Below, in pieces: positions 1-6,895 of a stretch of 9,769 nt of DNA (positions are counted from its first letter, which is position 1; every line of letters starts with the position of its first letter). Under the pieces are notes generated by a model. The model had not been told where the DNA came from and made no database searches. It saw only the letters and a program-made list of their open reading frames with translations. The stretch comes from Methanobacteriota archaeon (GTDB lineage: Archaea; Thermoplasmatota; Poseidoniia; Poseidoniales; Poseidoniaceae): contig PAMN02000043.1 of NCBI GenBank assembly GCA_002707335.2, positions 1 to 9,769 of the forward strand, written 5' to 3'. Both the position numbers and the translations under genes were made by a program.

Positions 1-4
1 GACA

Positions 5-361
5 ATGGTTGAAAGCACAGCGCCTTCTGCGCTGTACATGGTGACCTGTGAGTGGCTGGAAGAGGAAATCCGTGGAGTGATTCCAGATTGTGATGTTGAG
101 GCGATTGATCTCAACGGTACACAGGACCACTTTCACATTCGTGTGATTTCTGAATCATTTGAAGGAATACGCCCACTGCAACGCCAAAAAATAATTTTGA
201 ATCATTTCAAGCCATACATCCCAAGGCCAATTCATGCAATTGACATCAAGTGCATGACTCCTGCACAAGCAGAAACTGCAGGAAATACAGTATTCCATCC
301 ACATGCTGGAGGAACAGGAATCCACATTAAGCGGATTCAAAAACACCAAAACAAGGAGTGA
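5..361 (+). CDS. bolA: BolA family protein
   Basis: This is a small BolA-fold protein, a partner of monothiol glutaredoxins in binding or transferring [2Fe-2S] clusters in the cytoplasm. The family pattern is visible: an N-terminal helix (about residues 14-26), the strand FHIRVIS (43-49), a basic helix with PLQRQKIILNHF (57-68), and the diagnostic IHAIDIKCMTP (76-86). His77 matches the conserved histidine that ligates the cluster in BolA-glutaredoxin complexes. The start is uncertain. ATG at 5 gives 118 residues, but ATG at 38 (residue 12, MVTCEWLEEE) fits the usual N-terminus better, and the frame is open to the window edge. An extra tail of about 28 residues follows the BolA fold and carries several histidines (FHPHAGGTGIHIK). 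Its stop codon lies 5 bases before the glutaredoxin ATG, so the two are probably co-transcribed and functionally coupled. Confidence 0.85.
   Translation: MVESTAPSALYMVTCEWLEEEIRGVIPDCDVEAIDLNGTQDHFHIRVISESFEGIRPLQRQKIILNHFKPYIPRPIHAIDIKCMTPAQAETAGNTVFHPHAGGTGIHIKRIQKHQNKE
17..35 (+). promoter_or_regulatory. Perfect 7-bp GC-rich hairpin just before the second possible BolA start
   Basis: ACAGCGC (17-23) and GCGCTGT (29-35) are perfect inverted repeats around the 5-base loop CTTCT. The hairpin ends two bases before the ATG at 38. If BolA starts at 38, this is a stem in its leader that could limit ribosome access or mark the 3' end of an upstream transcript. If BolA starts at 5, the repeat is only coding sequence for a short N-terminal extension. 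No T-run follows it, so an intrinsic terminator is not supported. Confidence 0.35.
353..358 (+). promoter_or_regulatory. Shine-Dalgarno site for glutaredoxin
   Basis: AAGGAG lies inside the last BolA codons and ends 8 bases before the ATG at 367. This decides the glutaredoxin start. The in-frame GTG at 358 overlaps the site itself and is unlikely to be used. Confidence 0.7.
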
Positions 362-366
362 AACAA

Positions 367-723
367 ATGGACTGGACACCTGAAGAATTGCAAGCAATAG
401 TAGACGAGCACGCACTTGTGCTATTTATGAAAGGAGAACCTGGGGCTGCCCAATGTGGCTTCTCAAATAGAGCATCACAGGCATTACAAGCGCTTGGCGA
501 GCCTTTCGCATCTGTAAATATTCTAAGCGACCCACGTGCAATCCCTTCAGTTTGCGCTTGGTCAGACTTCCCAACAATGCCACAGATATTCGTACACGGT
601 GAATTGATTGGTGGATCTGACATAGCCCTCGAAATGCTCAATGACGGAAGCCTAAGAGAAATGTTTGATGCAGGCAACGCAGCAAAGAAGAGCGATGGCT
701 CTGGGTGCTGTAGCAACTGCTGA
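367..723 (+). CDS. grxD: Monothiol glutaredoxin, CGFS type (Grx4/Grx5-like)
   Basis: This is a single-domain CGFS glutaredoxin of 118 residues, close to the family's usual length. The family binds a glutathione-ligated [2Fe-2S] cluster and works in cluster transfer or iron sensing, often with BolA. Visible features are FMKGEP (20-25) with the glutathione-contacting lysine, the active site QCGFS (29-33), FPTMPQIFVHGELIGG (68-83) corresponding to the usual WPTIPQ...GEFIGG, and SDI (84-86). The C-terminus is unusual: after a Lys/Ser/Gly linker it ends GCCSNC, adding three cysteines outside the fold. The start is ATG 367, chosen from the AAGGAG 8 bases upstream and because it gives a normal N-terminus (MDWTPEEL). 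The gene directly follows BolA and converges on the cysteate synthase gene, with 14 bases between the stops. The family call is firm; the cellular role is inferred from family and context. Confidence 0.93.
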   Translation: MDWTPEELQAIVDEHALVLFMKGEPGAAQCGFSNRASQALQALGEPFASVNILSDPRAIPSVCAWSDFPTMPQIFVHGELIGGSDIALEMLNDGSLREMFDAGNAAKKSDGSGCCSNC

Positions 724-750
724 TTTTTGGTCATGCTTCAAGACTGAAGC
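724..750. terminator. T5 tract and 6-bp inverted repeat between convergent genes
   Basis: Five T residues (724-728) follow the glutaredoxin stop directly. They are followed by the perfect inverted repeat GCTTCA-AGAC-TGAAGC (735-750), a 6-bp stem with a 4-base loop that includes the stop codon of the opposite-strand gene (738-740). A bidirectional transcript end between the convergent genes is plausible. There is no T-run after the stem on either strand, so it is not a classical bacterial intrinsic terminator. The T5 alone could act as an archaeal-type signal for the + strand. Confidence 0.3.
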
Positions 751-1985
751 GAGCTTATCACTAAGTCTGCTAGATTTTCTCTAGGCCCTTTCAGCCATGG
801 CTCGACTACAACGGCTACTTTTTCCTTCTGTAGCCTTTTCACGCCACCGCCACTAATATTCAATACAATGCAATCGTCTTTGTTCACCCTTTCTTGTTCA
901 ATCGCTTGAATTAGAGATCCTAATGCGACTTCGGCGGGAGTCATTATGTCAATGCCTTCGGTTTCCTCAAACAGTTTTCCTGCATTGATAGCGTCTTGCT
1001 TTTCAACCACGTATGTCTCTCCATTGGTTGATTTTAACGTATCATAAACGCCACCTTTCACACCATATGCAGGGCTTGCACTCAACAGATAATCAGAATA
1101 TACCTTCACATCTCCTTCCGGGAAATCAGAATTTTGTAGTGTAGTTCTTCCATCTTGCCAAGCTTTGTGGATTGGACAATGCTCTGGATTTTGTGATAGA
1201 TGGATTTTCGCAAGTGGTCCTTCATCATGTTCGAAATCAATCAATCTCTGCATCATTTCGTAGACTCCAATTGGACCAGGGCCTCCACCAACACCCTGGA
1301 AATAGTGGTCTGGAATACGACCAATCTCATTCCATGCATCTAAAATCAATGAACCGATACCATCTCTCCTTGCAATGTTGTGCGCACCACCTTCTAGTTG
1401 CCATCCACCAAGTTTCGATTCAATTTCTTTAGCGACAATCTTTGCATCAGCATAATTTCCATTCTCAACAACTACAATCTTTACACAATCATTTACTGAA
1501 GGATTAGTTCTCCATATTCTGTGGGCGTGAATATCAGCAACTACTACAATTAGTGGAAAATTATCCAAATCACAAAAATGTGAGAAAGCCCTTGCAGTAT
1601 TTCCTGCAGAGGCACAAATGACTCCGTTGCAACCATGATCTTTGAGCCTTTGAATCGTTGGAACAGCCTCCATATCTTTGAATGCTCCAGTTGGACATAA
1701 TCCTCCTCTTTCAGGCCAGTATCCATGATAGGCTATCCAGAGATTGCTTAATCCTAGTTTTCTTGCTAAACCTTCGGATTTGTATGTGACCGTTCCAGCA
1801 TTGTGTTTTGTCGACTTACTTACAGGTAACCAATCAAGAAATTTCCACACACCAGTTGCCTTCATATCCACGTCTAGTTTATTGCTGTAAACTGATGATA
1901 TAAGTGCACCATCCGTGTGGTGTAACGTATATGCATCATTGAAAATTTCGCCATTCCCAAGGCACTTAATCCTATAATTCCCCAT
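738..1985 (-). CDS. Cysteate synthase-like PLP enzyme (threonine synthase fold)
   Basis: Fold-type II PLP enzyme, 415 residues. Cysteate synthase converts O-phospho-L-serine and sulfite to L-cysteate and phosphate, the entry to coenzyme M in Methanosarcina-type methanogens. It resembles the M. acetivorans protein as I recall it: the MG-x2-x-KC start, TYKSEGLARKLGLSNL (67-82), YHGYWPERG (86-94), AFKDMEAVPT (101-110) with Lys103 the likely PLP lysine, ICASAGNTARAF (123-134), EGGAHNIARRDGIG (198-211), PDHYFQGVGGGPG (225-237), KGGVYDTL (310-317) and NISGGGVKRL (376-385). The start ATG at 1985 gives MGNYRIKC; a TTG one codon upstream is less likely. No Shine-Dalgarno is visible. Differences: the N-terminal CxxC is reduced to one Cys (C8), and the phosphate loop is GGGPG rather than GSGTG. 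Threonine synthase is the main alternative. Class confidence is high; substrate identity is inferred. Confidence 0.85.
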   Translation of the reverse strand: MGNYRIKCLGNGEIFNDAYTLHHTDGALISSVYSNKLDVDMKATGVWKFLDWLPVSKSTKHNAGTVTYKSEGLARKLGLSNLWIAYHGYWPERGGLCPTGAFKDMEAVPTIQRLKDHGCNGVICASAGNTARAFSHFCDLDNFPLIVVVADIHAHRIWRTNPSVNDCVKIVVVENGNYADAKIVAKEIESKLGGWQLEGGAHNIARRDGIGSLILDAWNEIGRIPDHYFQGVGGGPGPIGVYEMMQRLIDFEHDEGPLAKIHLSQNPEHCPIHKAWQDGRTTLQNSDFPEGDVKVYSDYLLSASPAYGVKGGVYDTLKSTNGETYVVEKQDAINAGKLFEETEGIDIMTPAEVALGSLIQAIEQERVNKDDCIVLNISGGGVKRLQKEKVAVVVEPWLKGPRENLADLVISSLQS

Positions 1986-2130
1986 CAAACCAACAGCCTA
2001 AGTCATGGTGACCTACGATGTCGTCGGCCGTGTCATTCATATGCTGTTCGCTAAAAATCGTCAATAGAATTACTTCTTTGCTTTACAAAACTCCCAACAC
2101 ATTGAAAACTTAACGGTCGAGCATTGTCCT
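1986..2130. promoter_or_regulatory. Divergent intergenic region with candidate promoters
   Basis: These 145 bases separate the start of the cysteate synthase gene (-) from the start of the ABC permease gene (+), so both promoters should lie here. Neither start has a convincing Shine-Dalgarno sequence, which would fit leaderless archaeal mRNAs. On the + strand, TTGAAAACTTAAC (2102-2114) is a possible BRE/TATA-like element about 20 bases before GTG 2131. On the - strand the complement of 2051-2060 reads CGATTTTTAG, about 70 bases before ATG 1985. Both are weak visual matches. No operator-like long palindrome or riboswitch was seen. Confidence 0.3.
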
Positions 2131-2991
2131 GTGAGCAAAGTGACTGAGGCAGGCAATAATGCTCTTTCCGTTGTTAACCCAGTAGTGGGAACTTTCGCCG
2201 CATTGCCAAATGGATTCAGGAATCTATTGAAAAACAAGGGCTTGATTCGCAATTTAGTCTCAAGGGATATTTCTCAAAGATATCGAAATTCAATAATGGG
2301 CTATTTCTGGACTATTCTGGAGCCATTGCTGTTATCAGCAGTATACTTTTTCTTGTTTACAATTATTGCAGGTAATCCAGAAGAAAGATATCCATTATGG
2401 ATTATTTTGGGGGTCATAACTTGGCAGTTTTTCTCAAGGGGACTAAACGATTCAGTTAATTGTTTAGTAGGAAATAAAAATATGATTAAACAGATATATT
2501 TTCCAAGAGAAGTTTTTGCCTTTTCAAAAGTAATATCTCAATTGGTAATTACCATAGCAAGTTTAGTGGTTGTAATTCCATTTATGATACATCTAGGTAT
2601 TGAGCCAACAACACAATTGTTCCTATTTCCTGTTGCACTAATGCTCGTTACTCTACAGGTCTTGGGAGTAGGCTGGCTACTATCTGTCCCAAATGTACAT
2701 CATGGAGATATAGCTCATTTGACTAGATTCATAACTAGAGCCGGTTTCTTTGTATCTCCAGTAATGTGGACGGTTAGTATGGCAAAGGGTAGTAGGGAAG
2801 AGATGCTCAATTATCTATTTCTAAATCCTATGGTCGTCCCTTTAGAGTTAATGCGCGCAGCTTTTGATGGAACCAATCCGCCAATACCTGATTGGGCAAT
2901 ATATTGGTCTGTTTCATTTTCTCTCTTATCTCTGGTAGTTGGATTAACCTTTTTCAAGAAGACAGAATCAAAGGTGGTGAAGAGGTTATGA
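2131..2991 (+). CDS. ABC-2 type polysaccharide exporter, permease subunit (Wzm/TagG-like)
   Basis: Membrane subunit of an ABC transporter that exports lipid-linked polysaccharide, 286 residues, a normal length. It has the family's N-terminal amphipathic motif LVSRDISQRYRNSIMGYFW (42-60), followed by about six hydrophobic segments near 58-80, 87-103, 134-152, 162-186, 203-217 and 258-275. The conserved LNPMVVPLELMRAAF (231-245) near the C-terminus is also typical. GTG 2131 is used as the start because no in-frame start lies just upstream, but GTG 2140 is a close alternative. There is no clear Shine-Dalgarno, so a leaderless message is possible. It is the first gene of the + strand operon, and its stop overlaps the ATPase start as ATGA (2988-2991), which implies translational coupling with its partner. 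The substrate cannot be read from the sequence; the neighbours suggest a uronic-acid-containing surface glycan. Confidence 0.93.
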   Translation: MSKVTEAGNNALSVVNPVVGTFAALPNGFRNLLKNKGLIRNLVSRDISQRYRNSIMGYFWTILEPLLLSAVYFFLFTIIAGNPEERYPLWIILGVITWQFFSRGLNDSVNCLVGNKNMIKQIYFPREVFAFSKVISQLVITIASLVVVIPFMIHLGIEPTTQLFLFPVALMLVTLQVLGVGWLLSVPNVHHGDIAHLTRFITRAGFFVSPVMWTVSMAKGSREEMLNYLFLNPMVVPLELMRAAFDGTNPPIPDWAIYWSVSFSLLSLVVGLTFFKKTESKVVKRL

Positions 2992-3728
2992 ATTCTCCAA
3001 CAATTCGTTTAATTGATGTAGGCCTTTCTTTTCCTCAGCACAGAGTAGGATTAGGATCAATATTAAGATGGATAAAGCGATTTTTCGGAATTGATGCTCG
3101 GATTGAGCCATTCATTGCCTTAAAACAAATAAATCTAGAGATTAAAAGAGGCGAAGTTATTGGAATCATAGGCAGAAACGGTAGCGGAAAAAGTACGCTA
3201 CTTCGAGTCATGTCGGGGATATATCAGCCAGATAATGGTAAGGCTCTATCTTCTGGACCTGTGAGCCTTCTTTCAAACGTTCGTATCGGATTCAATGGTA
3301 ATTTATCGGGTAGAGAAAATATACACCTATTTGGCAGTATTCTAGGGCATTCTAGACAGATGATGGACCAATTAATGGAGTCGATAATCGAATTCGCTGA
3401 ACTAGAGGATTTTATTGACCAGCCATTGAGGACCTATTCAAGTGGTATGCAAGCGAGACTAGGTCTATCTGTCGCAAGTGCAGTAAAGCCAGATATCCTA
3501 CTTATTGATGAAGTACTTGCAGTTGGCGACGCTGGTTTCAAAGAAAGGAGCAGAAATAGGATAAAGGAGATGGTAGAAGATGCATCTACTGTGGTGATAG
3601 TTTCTCACAATCTGAATTATCTAAAGCAAATTTGTGATCGGATAATTGTCATGGATAATGCGACTGTTAAGTTTGAAGGTTCTTGCGAAGATGCAATATC
3701 CGTATACAATGATCTAATCAAGGGGTGA
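2988..3728 (+). CDS. ABC-2 type polysaccharide exporter, ATPase subunit (Wzt/TagH-like, short form)
   Basis: Nucleotide-binding subunit that pairs with the preceding permease. All ATPase motifs are present: Walker A GRNGSGKST (62-70), GFNGNLSGRENI (101-112) equivalent to the polysaccharide-exporter GFxxxxTGxENI, signature YSSGM (150-154), Walker B DILLIDEV (169-176) followed by LAVGDAGF, and the switch histidine in VSHN (His207). The protein ends at residue 246, directly after the ATPase fold. It therefore lacks the C-terminal carbohydrate-binding domain of E. coli O9a-type Wzt, so export probably does not depend on recognition of a terminal sugar cap. The start is ATG 2988, which overlaps the permease stop TGA (2989-2991). 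An upstream in-frame ATG at 2892 would only add permease-overlapping sequence without ABC features. Confidence 0.94.
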   Translation: MNSPTIRLIDVGLSFPQHRVGLGSILRWIKRFFGIDARIEPFIALKQINLEIKRGEVIGIIGRNGSGKSTLLRVMSGIYQPDNGKALSSGPVSLLSNVRIGFNGNLSGRENIHLFGSILGHSRQMMDQLMESIIEFAELEDFIDQPLRTYSSGMQARLGLSVASAVKPDILLIDEVLAVGDAGFKERSRNRIKEMVEDASTVVIVSHNLNYLKQICDRIIVMDNATVKFEGSCEDAISVYNDLIKG

Positions 3729-3729
3729 T
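3721..3729 (+). promoter_or_regulatory. Shine-Dalgarno site supporting a TTG start at 3733
   Basis: AGGGGTGAT, covering the ATPase stop codon, resembles the full anti-Shine-Dalgarno complement (GGAGGTGAT) and ends 3 bases before TTG 3733. This supports the unusual start codon of the large fusion gene and links its translation to the ATPase gene. Confidence 0.55.
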
Positions 3730-3732
3730 TGA

Positions 3733-6700
3733 TTGAGATTTGATACGATTGCCGAGAATAAAAAACCTGGGTCATTGGATTGGACAATACCGAAACAAAT
3801 GGATTGTGGAGATAAATTAGTTTGTTATGTTGACGAACAGCTCCTACAACCAGGCGGAGTTATTAGACTTAGGGCTTCTTCTTCTGAGGATCTAGTTGCA
3901 GGGCTGCGAATATTCCGAATGGGATGGTATTCAGGGGCAGGTGCTAGATTGATTGAGTATGCAAGCGGGCTTCGCATACCGGCAAATACAACTTGGAACA
4001 AATTTTCTAAGCCACTACCTAAAGATGAACTATGTTTAGAATGGCCTGAGGTAATTTCTATATCAATTGGTGATGATTGGTGTGAAGGGTTGTATATTGC
4101 TAGGTTAGAACTACTAGATGGTAAAGCAACAATGGCTCCTTTTTGGCTAACATCACCACAAGAGGCAACAGGCCTCACAGTTGTTTTTTCACCGATTAAC
4201 ATCCAAGCAAGGAATTGGTGGGGTGGTTACAGTGCAACTCAAGTGATAAATGGGCGCTCAAAAAAAAGAAGAGGCCTTTACCATACAATTGGAATAGAAG
4301 AAATAAACCTGAACAGGCCAATGTATAATTCTCGTGGAGGTGACGCCCTTCGGTGGGATTATCCTCTAGTCAGATTTCTTGAAAGACATGACATTCCCAT
4401 TACATATTCGTCAGATATAGATATAACAAATAGTAGAATTATTCCAAAGTCAGTATCTCATTTAGTTACTACAGGTCCCATGCGCTATTGGACTAAAGAG
4501 TTCGAATCTTCCCTTACTGATTTTATTCAATCTGGAGGCAATTATGTCCATTTGGGTTCAGAAGCAGGCCAGCACATAGTCTCCCTGAACTCTGGAATCG
4601 TATCGTTTCATGGTGATGGAATAGGAGAAAGGCTAGATAACCCACTAACCATGTCAAGGCCATCAGGATCCAAGCCAAGGCCTCCATGGAGCAGTATGCA
4701 AGTAAAATTAGATGGTCTTGATTCGTTTGAGGTTCAGGGTTTAATTGGTTCATCTTGGGATAGGGCTAGAGATGGTTCAAAAGTGGTAGCATTGGGCTAT
4801 GGAAGACATAAATTTTTGAGAAAGAGAATCGCTGAATCCTCAATTAACAGCATTGGCTTAGGCACTGTATTCAATTCGGGGGTTTCCAATTGGACTTGGG
4901 CTTTATCAGCTTACAGACGTCAAGGTAACATCAAAGTAAATGAAAATCTTCAGAAATTTACTCTGTCATTACTTGGTATTGATCCAAATCTTCTCGATAC
5001 AAACCAAGATGCAGATATGATTCTAGATGACGATGATTCACTTTCAAATTTGTCATTAGAAGAACTAGAGGAAATATTAGAAGAGGATTCAGATAATTTC
5101 TTAGCACTATTGAATTCTGGAATACGTCTGTTCGAGTTAGATAGGTATGATGAGGCAGGTAAGAGGTTAGAAAAAGCCCACGAACTCCGCCCTCGCTCAA
5201 TACTGGCTACATATCGATTGGCAAGGAACCATCACAAAATGAAGAGATATGAAGAAATGATACCATTGTACCATGAATTGTTAAGACAAAGGCCTGATAG
5301 ATTTCATTATCTTCAACAATACGGGGTTTTGTTGTTATCCTTGAATCGTTTTGAGGAAGGTAGAAGGGTTATCGAAAAGGCGATATCATTGAGGCCAAGA
5401 GAAGCATCAAGTTACATAACCTTGGCTAACGACGCAAGAAAGCGAGGTAAGTTCGATTATGCATTTGATATGTTAAATTCTGCTTTGCTAGTATCACCAG
5501 GGAATAAAAGCGCTAAATCTACCTTGGCAATGATGTATGAATCACAAAGTGATTTTCGTAAAGCAAGAGAGGAATGGTTGAGCCTTCTAACATTAGACCC
5601 AAAGAATATTAGAGCAAAAATGGGTGCTGCAAGGTGTGCATACAGGGCAAAGAATTACGACATTGCTTTTCCTGCATTTCAAGAAATTATTGACCAGGGC
5701 GCATATAGGTATATCAGAGAAGCAGGAATGTATTCCATTCATATTGCCGTTAACCACTATCGAGATGATGGTAAGGTAATTGAGATTTGTAGAATTTTAC
5801 TCGATAAATATATACAATGTTTTTCTGGGAAAAACAACTCACATGTTCCTGTAACACAAATGTCTTTGGCATTCGCTAGAAATGGAAAATGGGAATCTGG
5901 ATTGAGGTTAGTTGACCATCACAAAACGTTGTTTACAAGCTCATCAGAATACTATCTTCTCAAATCTCAATTATATCTTATCAGTAAGGATTTTGAGAAC
6001 CATTTAAAGATGGTGAAACAATCATTTGCTTACCATGATTCATTGAACCTAAATTTTGAAACTAATGACGAAATGAAACGATGCAGAGTAAACGACCTTC
6101 ATTCAACTTACGAGCCAAAGTTCAGTGGACCCTTAGTCAGCGTTATTATGACAGTTTACGGTTTCAATGAATTAGTTAAACACGCAATAAGTTCCATTCA
6201 AGAGCAGTCTTACAACAATCTGGAAATAATTATTGTTGATGATTGTAGTTCTGATAGTGACTTCAATCAATTAAGAGAGGTATCAAAAGAAGACAGTAGA
6301 ATTAAAATTGTTCAAATGAACAAAAATGGTGGTACCTATTCTGCAAAAAACTACGGGATGTCTATTGCAAATGGGAAATATATCGCATTTCATGACTCAG
6401 ATGATTGGCTCCACCCAAGAAAAATCGAGACCCACGTGTCACTAATGCTTGAGCAGCCAAATTTGGTTGCCACATTTTCGAACTATTTCCGCGTAGATGA
6501 GAGCGGAAATATCATTTTCAGAGGAAACGGGGCCGTAAGGCCTGCATGTATTTCTTTAGTCATGGATAGGGAAGCAATTCTAACGAAAATTGGCTATTTT
6601 GATTCCGTTAGAGTTTCGGCGGATTCTGAATATGAGTACAGAATTATCTCGGTATTTGGGAAAGATCGAGTTCAATATCTACATTCACCATTGCTAATTG

Positions 6701-6891
6701 CGAGTGTAAGGTCCGAATCATTATCGCAAGGAGGTAAGTTTGCTGTGGGGTGGTCAGGTTTATCCGGGCATAGACTTGAATACCGTAGAGAATATACAAA
6801 ATGGCATAATTCTGAAGATTTCAAATCCAATCCATACATTGAAATCCATTCTGAGAATCGAAGATTCCCAGCACCCAAGGAAATGATGTGA
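3733..6891 (+). CDS. Dimethylformamidase-like / TPR / family-2 glycosyltransferase fusion protein
   Basis: A 1052-residue cytoplasmic-looking protein with no signal peptide or membrane segment and three parts. (1) Residues 1-416 resemble the catalytic-domain family of N,N-dimethylformamidase large subunit: LRIFRMGWYSGAGARL (58-73), QARNWWGGYS (158-167), NRPMYNSRGG (194-203), a YSSDIDI stretch (225-231) and SHLVTTGPMRYW (242-253). (2) After an acidic linker (417-455) comes a TPR array (about 455-765), with loop prolines exactly 34 residues apart at 487, 521, 555, 589 and 623. (3) Residues 800-1040 are a GT-A family-2 glycosyltransferase: VSVIMTVYGFNE (802-813), VDDCSSD (835-841), DSD (888-890) as the metal-binding DxD, and SADSEYEYRI (962-971) with the catalytic acid. 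The start is TTG 3733, supported by the Shine-Dalgarno at 3721-3729. It is cotranscribed with the exporter, so glycan synthesis is the likely context. The amidase-like domain's role is unknown, and its metal-site motifs look altered. Confidence 0.88.
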   Translation: MRFDTIAENKKPGSLDWTIPKQMDCGDKLVCYVDEQLLQPGGVIRLRASSSEDLVAGLRIFRMGWYSGAGARLIEYASGLRIPANTTWNKFSKPLPKDELCLEWPEVISISIGDDWCEGLYIARLELLDGKATMAPFWLTSPQEATGLTVVFSPINIQARNWWGGYSATQVINGRSKKRRGLYHTIGIEEINLNRPMYNSRGGDALRWDYPLVRFLERHDIPITYSSDIDITNSRIIPKSVSHLVTTGPMRYWTKEFESSLTDFIQSGGNYVHLGSEAGQHIVSLNSGIVSFHGDGIGERLDNPLTMSRPSGSKPRPPWSSMQVKLDGLDSFEVQGLIGSSWDRARDGSKVVALGYGRHKFLRKRIAESSINSIGLGTVFNSGVSNWTWALSAYRRQGNIKVNENLQKFTLSLLGIDPNLLDTNQDADMILDDDDSLSNLSLEELEEILEEDSDNFLALLNSGIRLFELDRYDEAGKRLEKAHELRPRSILATYRLARNHHKMKRYEEMIPLYHELLRQRPDRFHYLQQYGVLLLSLNRFEEGRRVIEKAISLRPREASSYITLANDARKRGKFDYAFDMLNSALLVSPGNKSAKSTLAMMYESQSDFRKAREEWLSLLTLDPKNIRAKMGAARCAYRAKNYDIAFPAFQEIIDQGAYRYIREAGMYSIHIAVNHYRDDGKVIEICRILLDKYIQCFSGKNNSHVPVTQMSLAFARNGKWESGLRLVDHHKTLFTSSSEYYLLKSQLYLISKDFENHLKMVKQSFAYHDSLNLNFETNDEMKRCRVNDLHSTYEPKFSGPLVSVIMTVYGFNELVKHAISSIQEQSYNNLEIIIVDDCSSDSDFNQLREVSKEDSRIKIVQMNKNGGTYSAKNYGMSIANGKYIAFHDSDDWLHPRKIETHVSLMLEQPNLVATFSNYFRVDESGNIIFRGNGAVRPACISLVMDREAILTKIGYFDSVRVSADSEYEYRIISVFGKDRVQYLHSPLLIASVRSESLSQGGKFAVGWSGLSGHRLEYRREYTKWHNSEDFKSNPYIEIHSENRRFPAPKEMM

Positions 6892-6895
6892 TTTT

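Noticed and set aside
358..366. GTG at 358 as the glutaredoxin start
   Set aside because: It overlaps the Shine-Dalgarno AAGGAG (353-358) that serves ATG 367.
327..734. 135-codon open frame on the - strand
   Set aside because: It is antisense to glutaredoxin, whose CGFS motif and Shine-Dalgarno site establish the + strand as coding.
2892..2987. N-terminal extension of the ABC ATPase from an upstream ATG
   Set aside because: It is entirely within the permease gene in another frame. ATG 2988 gives the usual N-terminus and the ATGA coupling.
3825..4202. 125-codon open frame on the - strand
   Set aside because: It is antisense to the dimethylformamidase-like domain, with low-complexity Ser-rich translation and no start signal.
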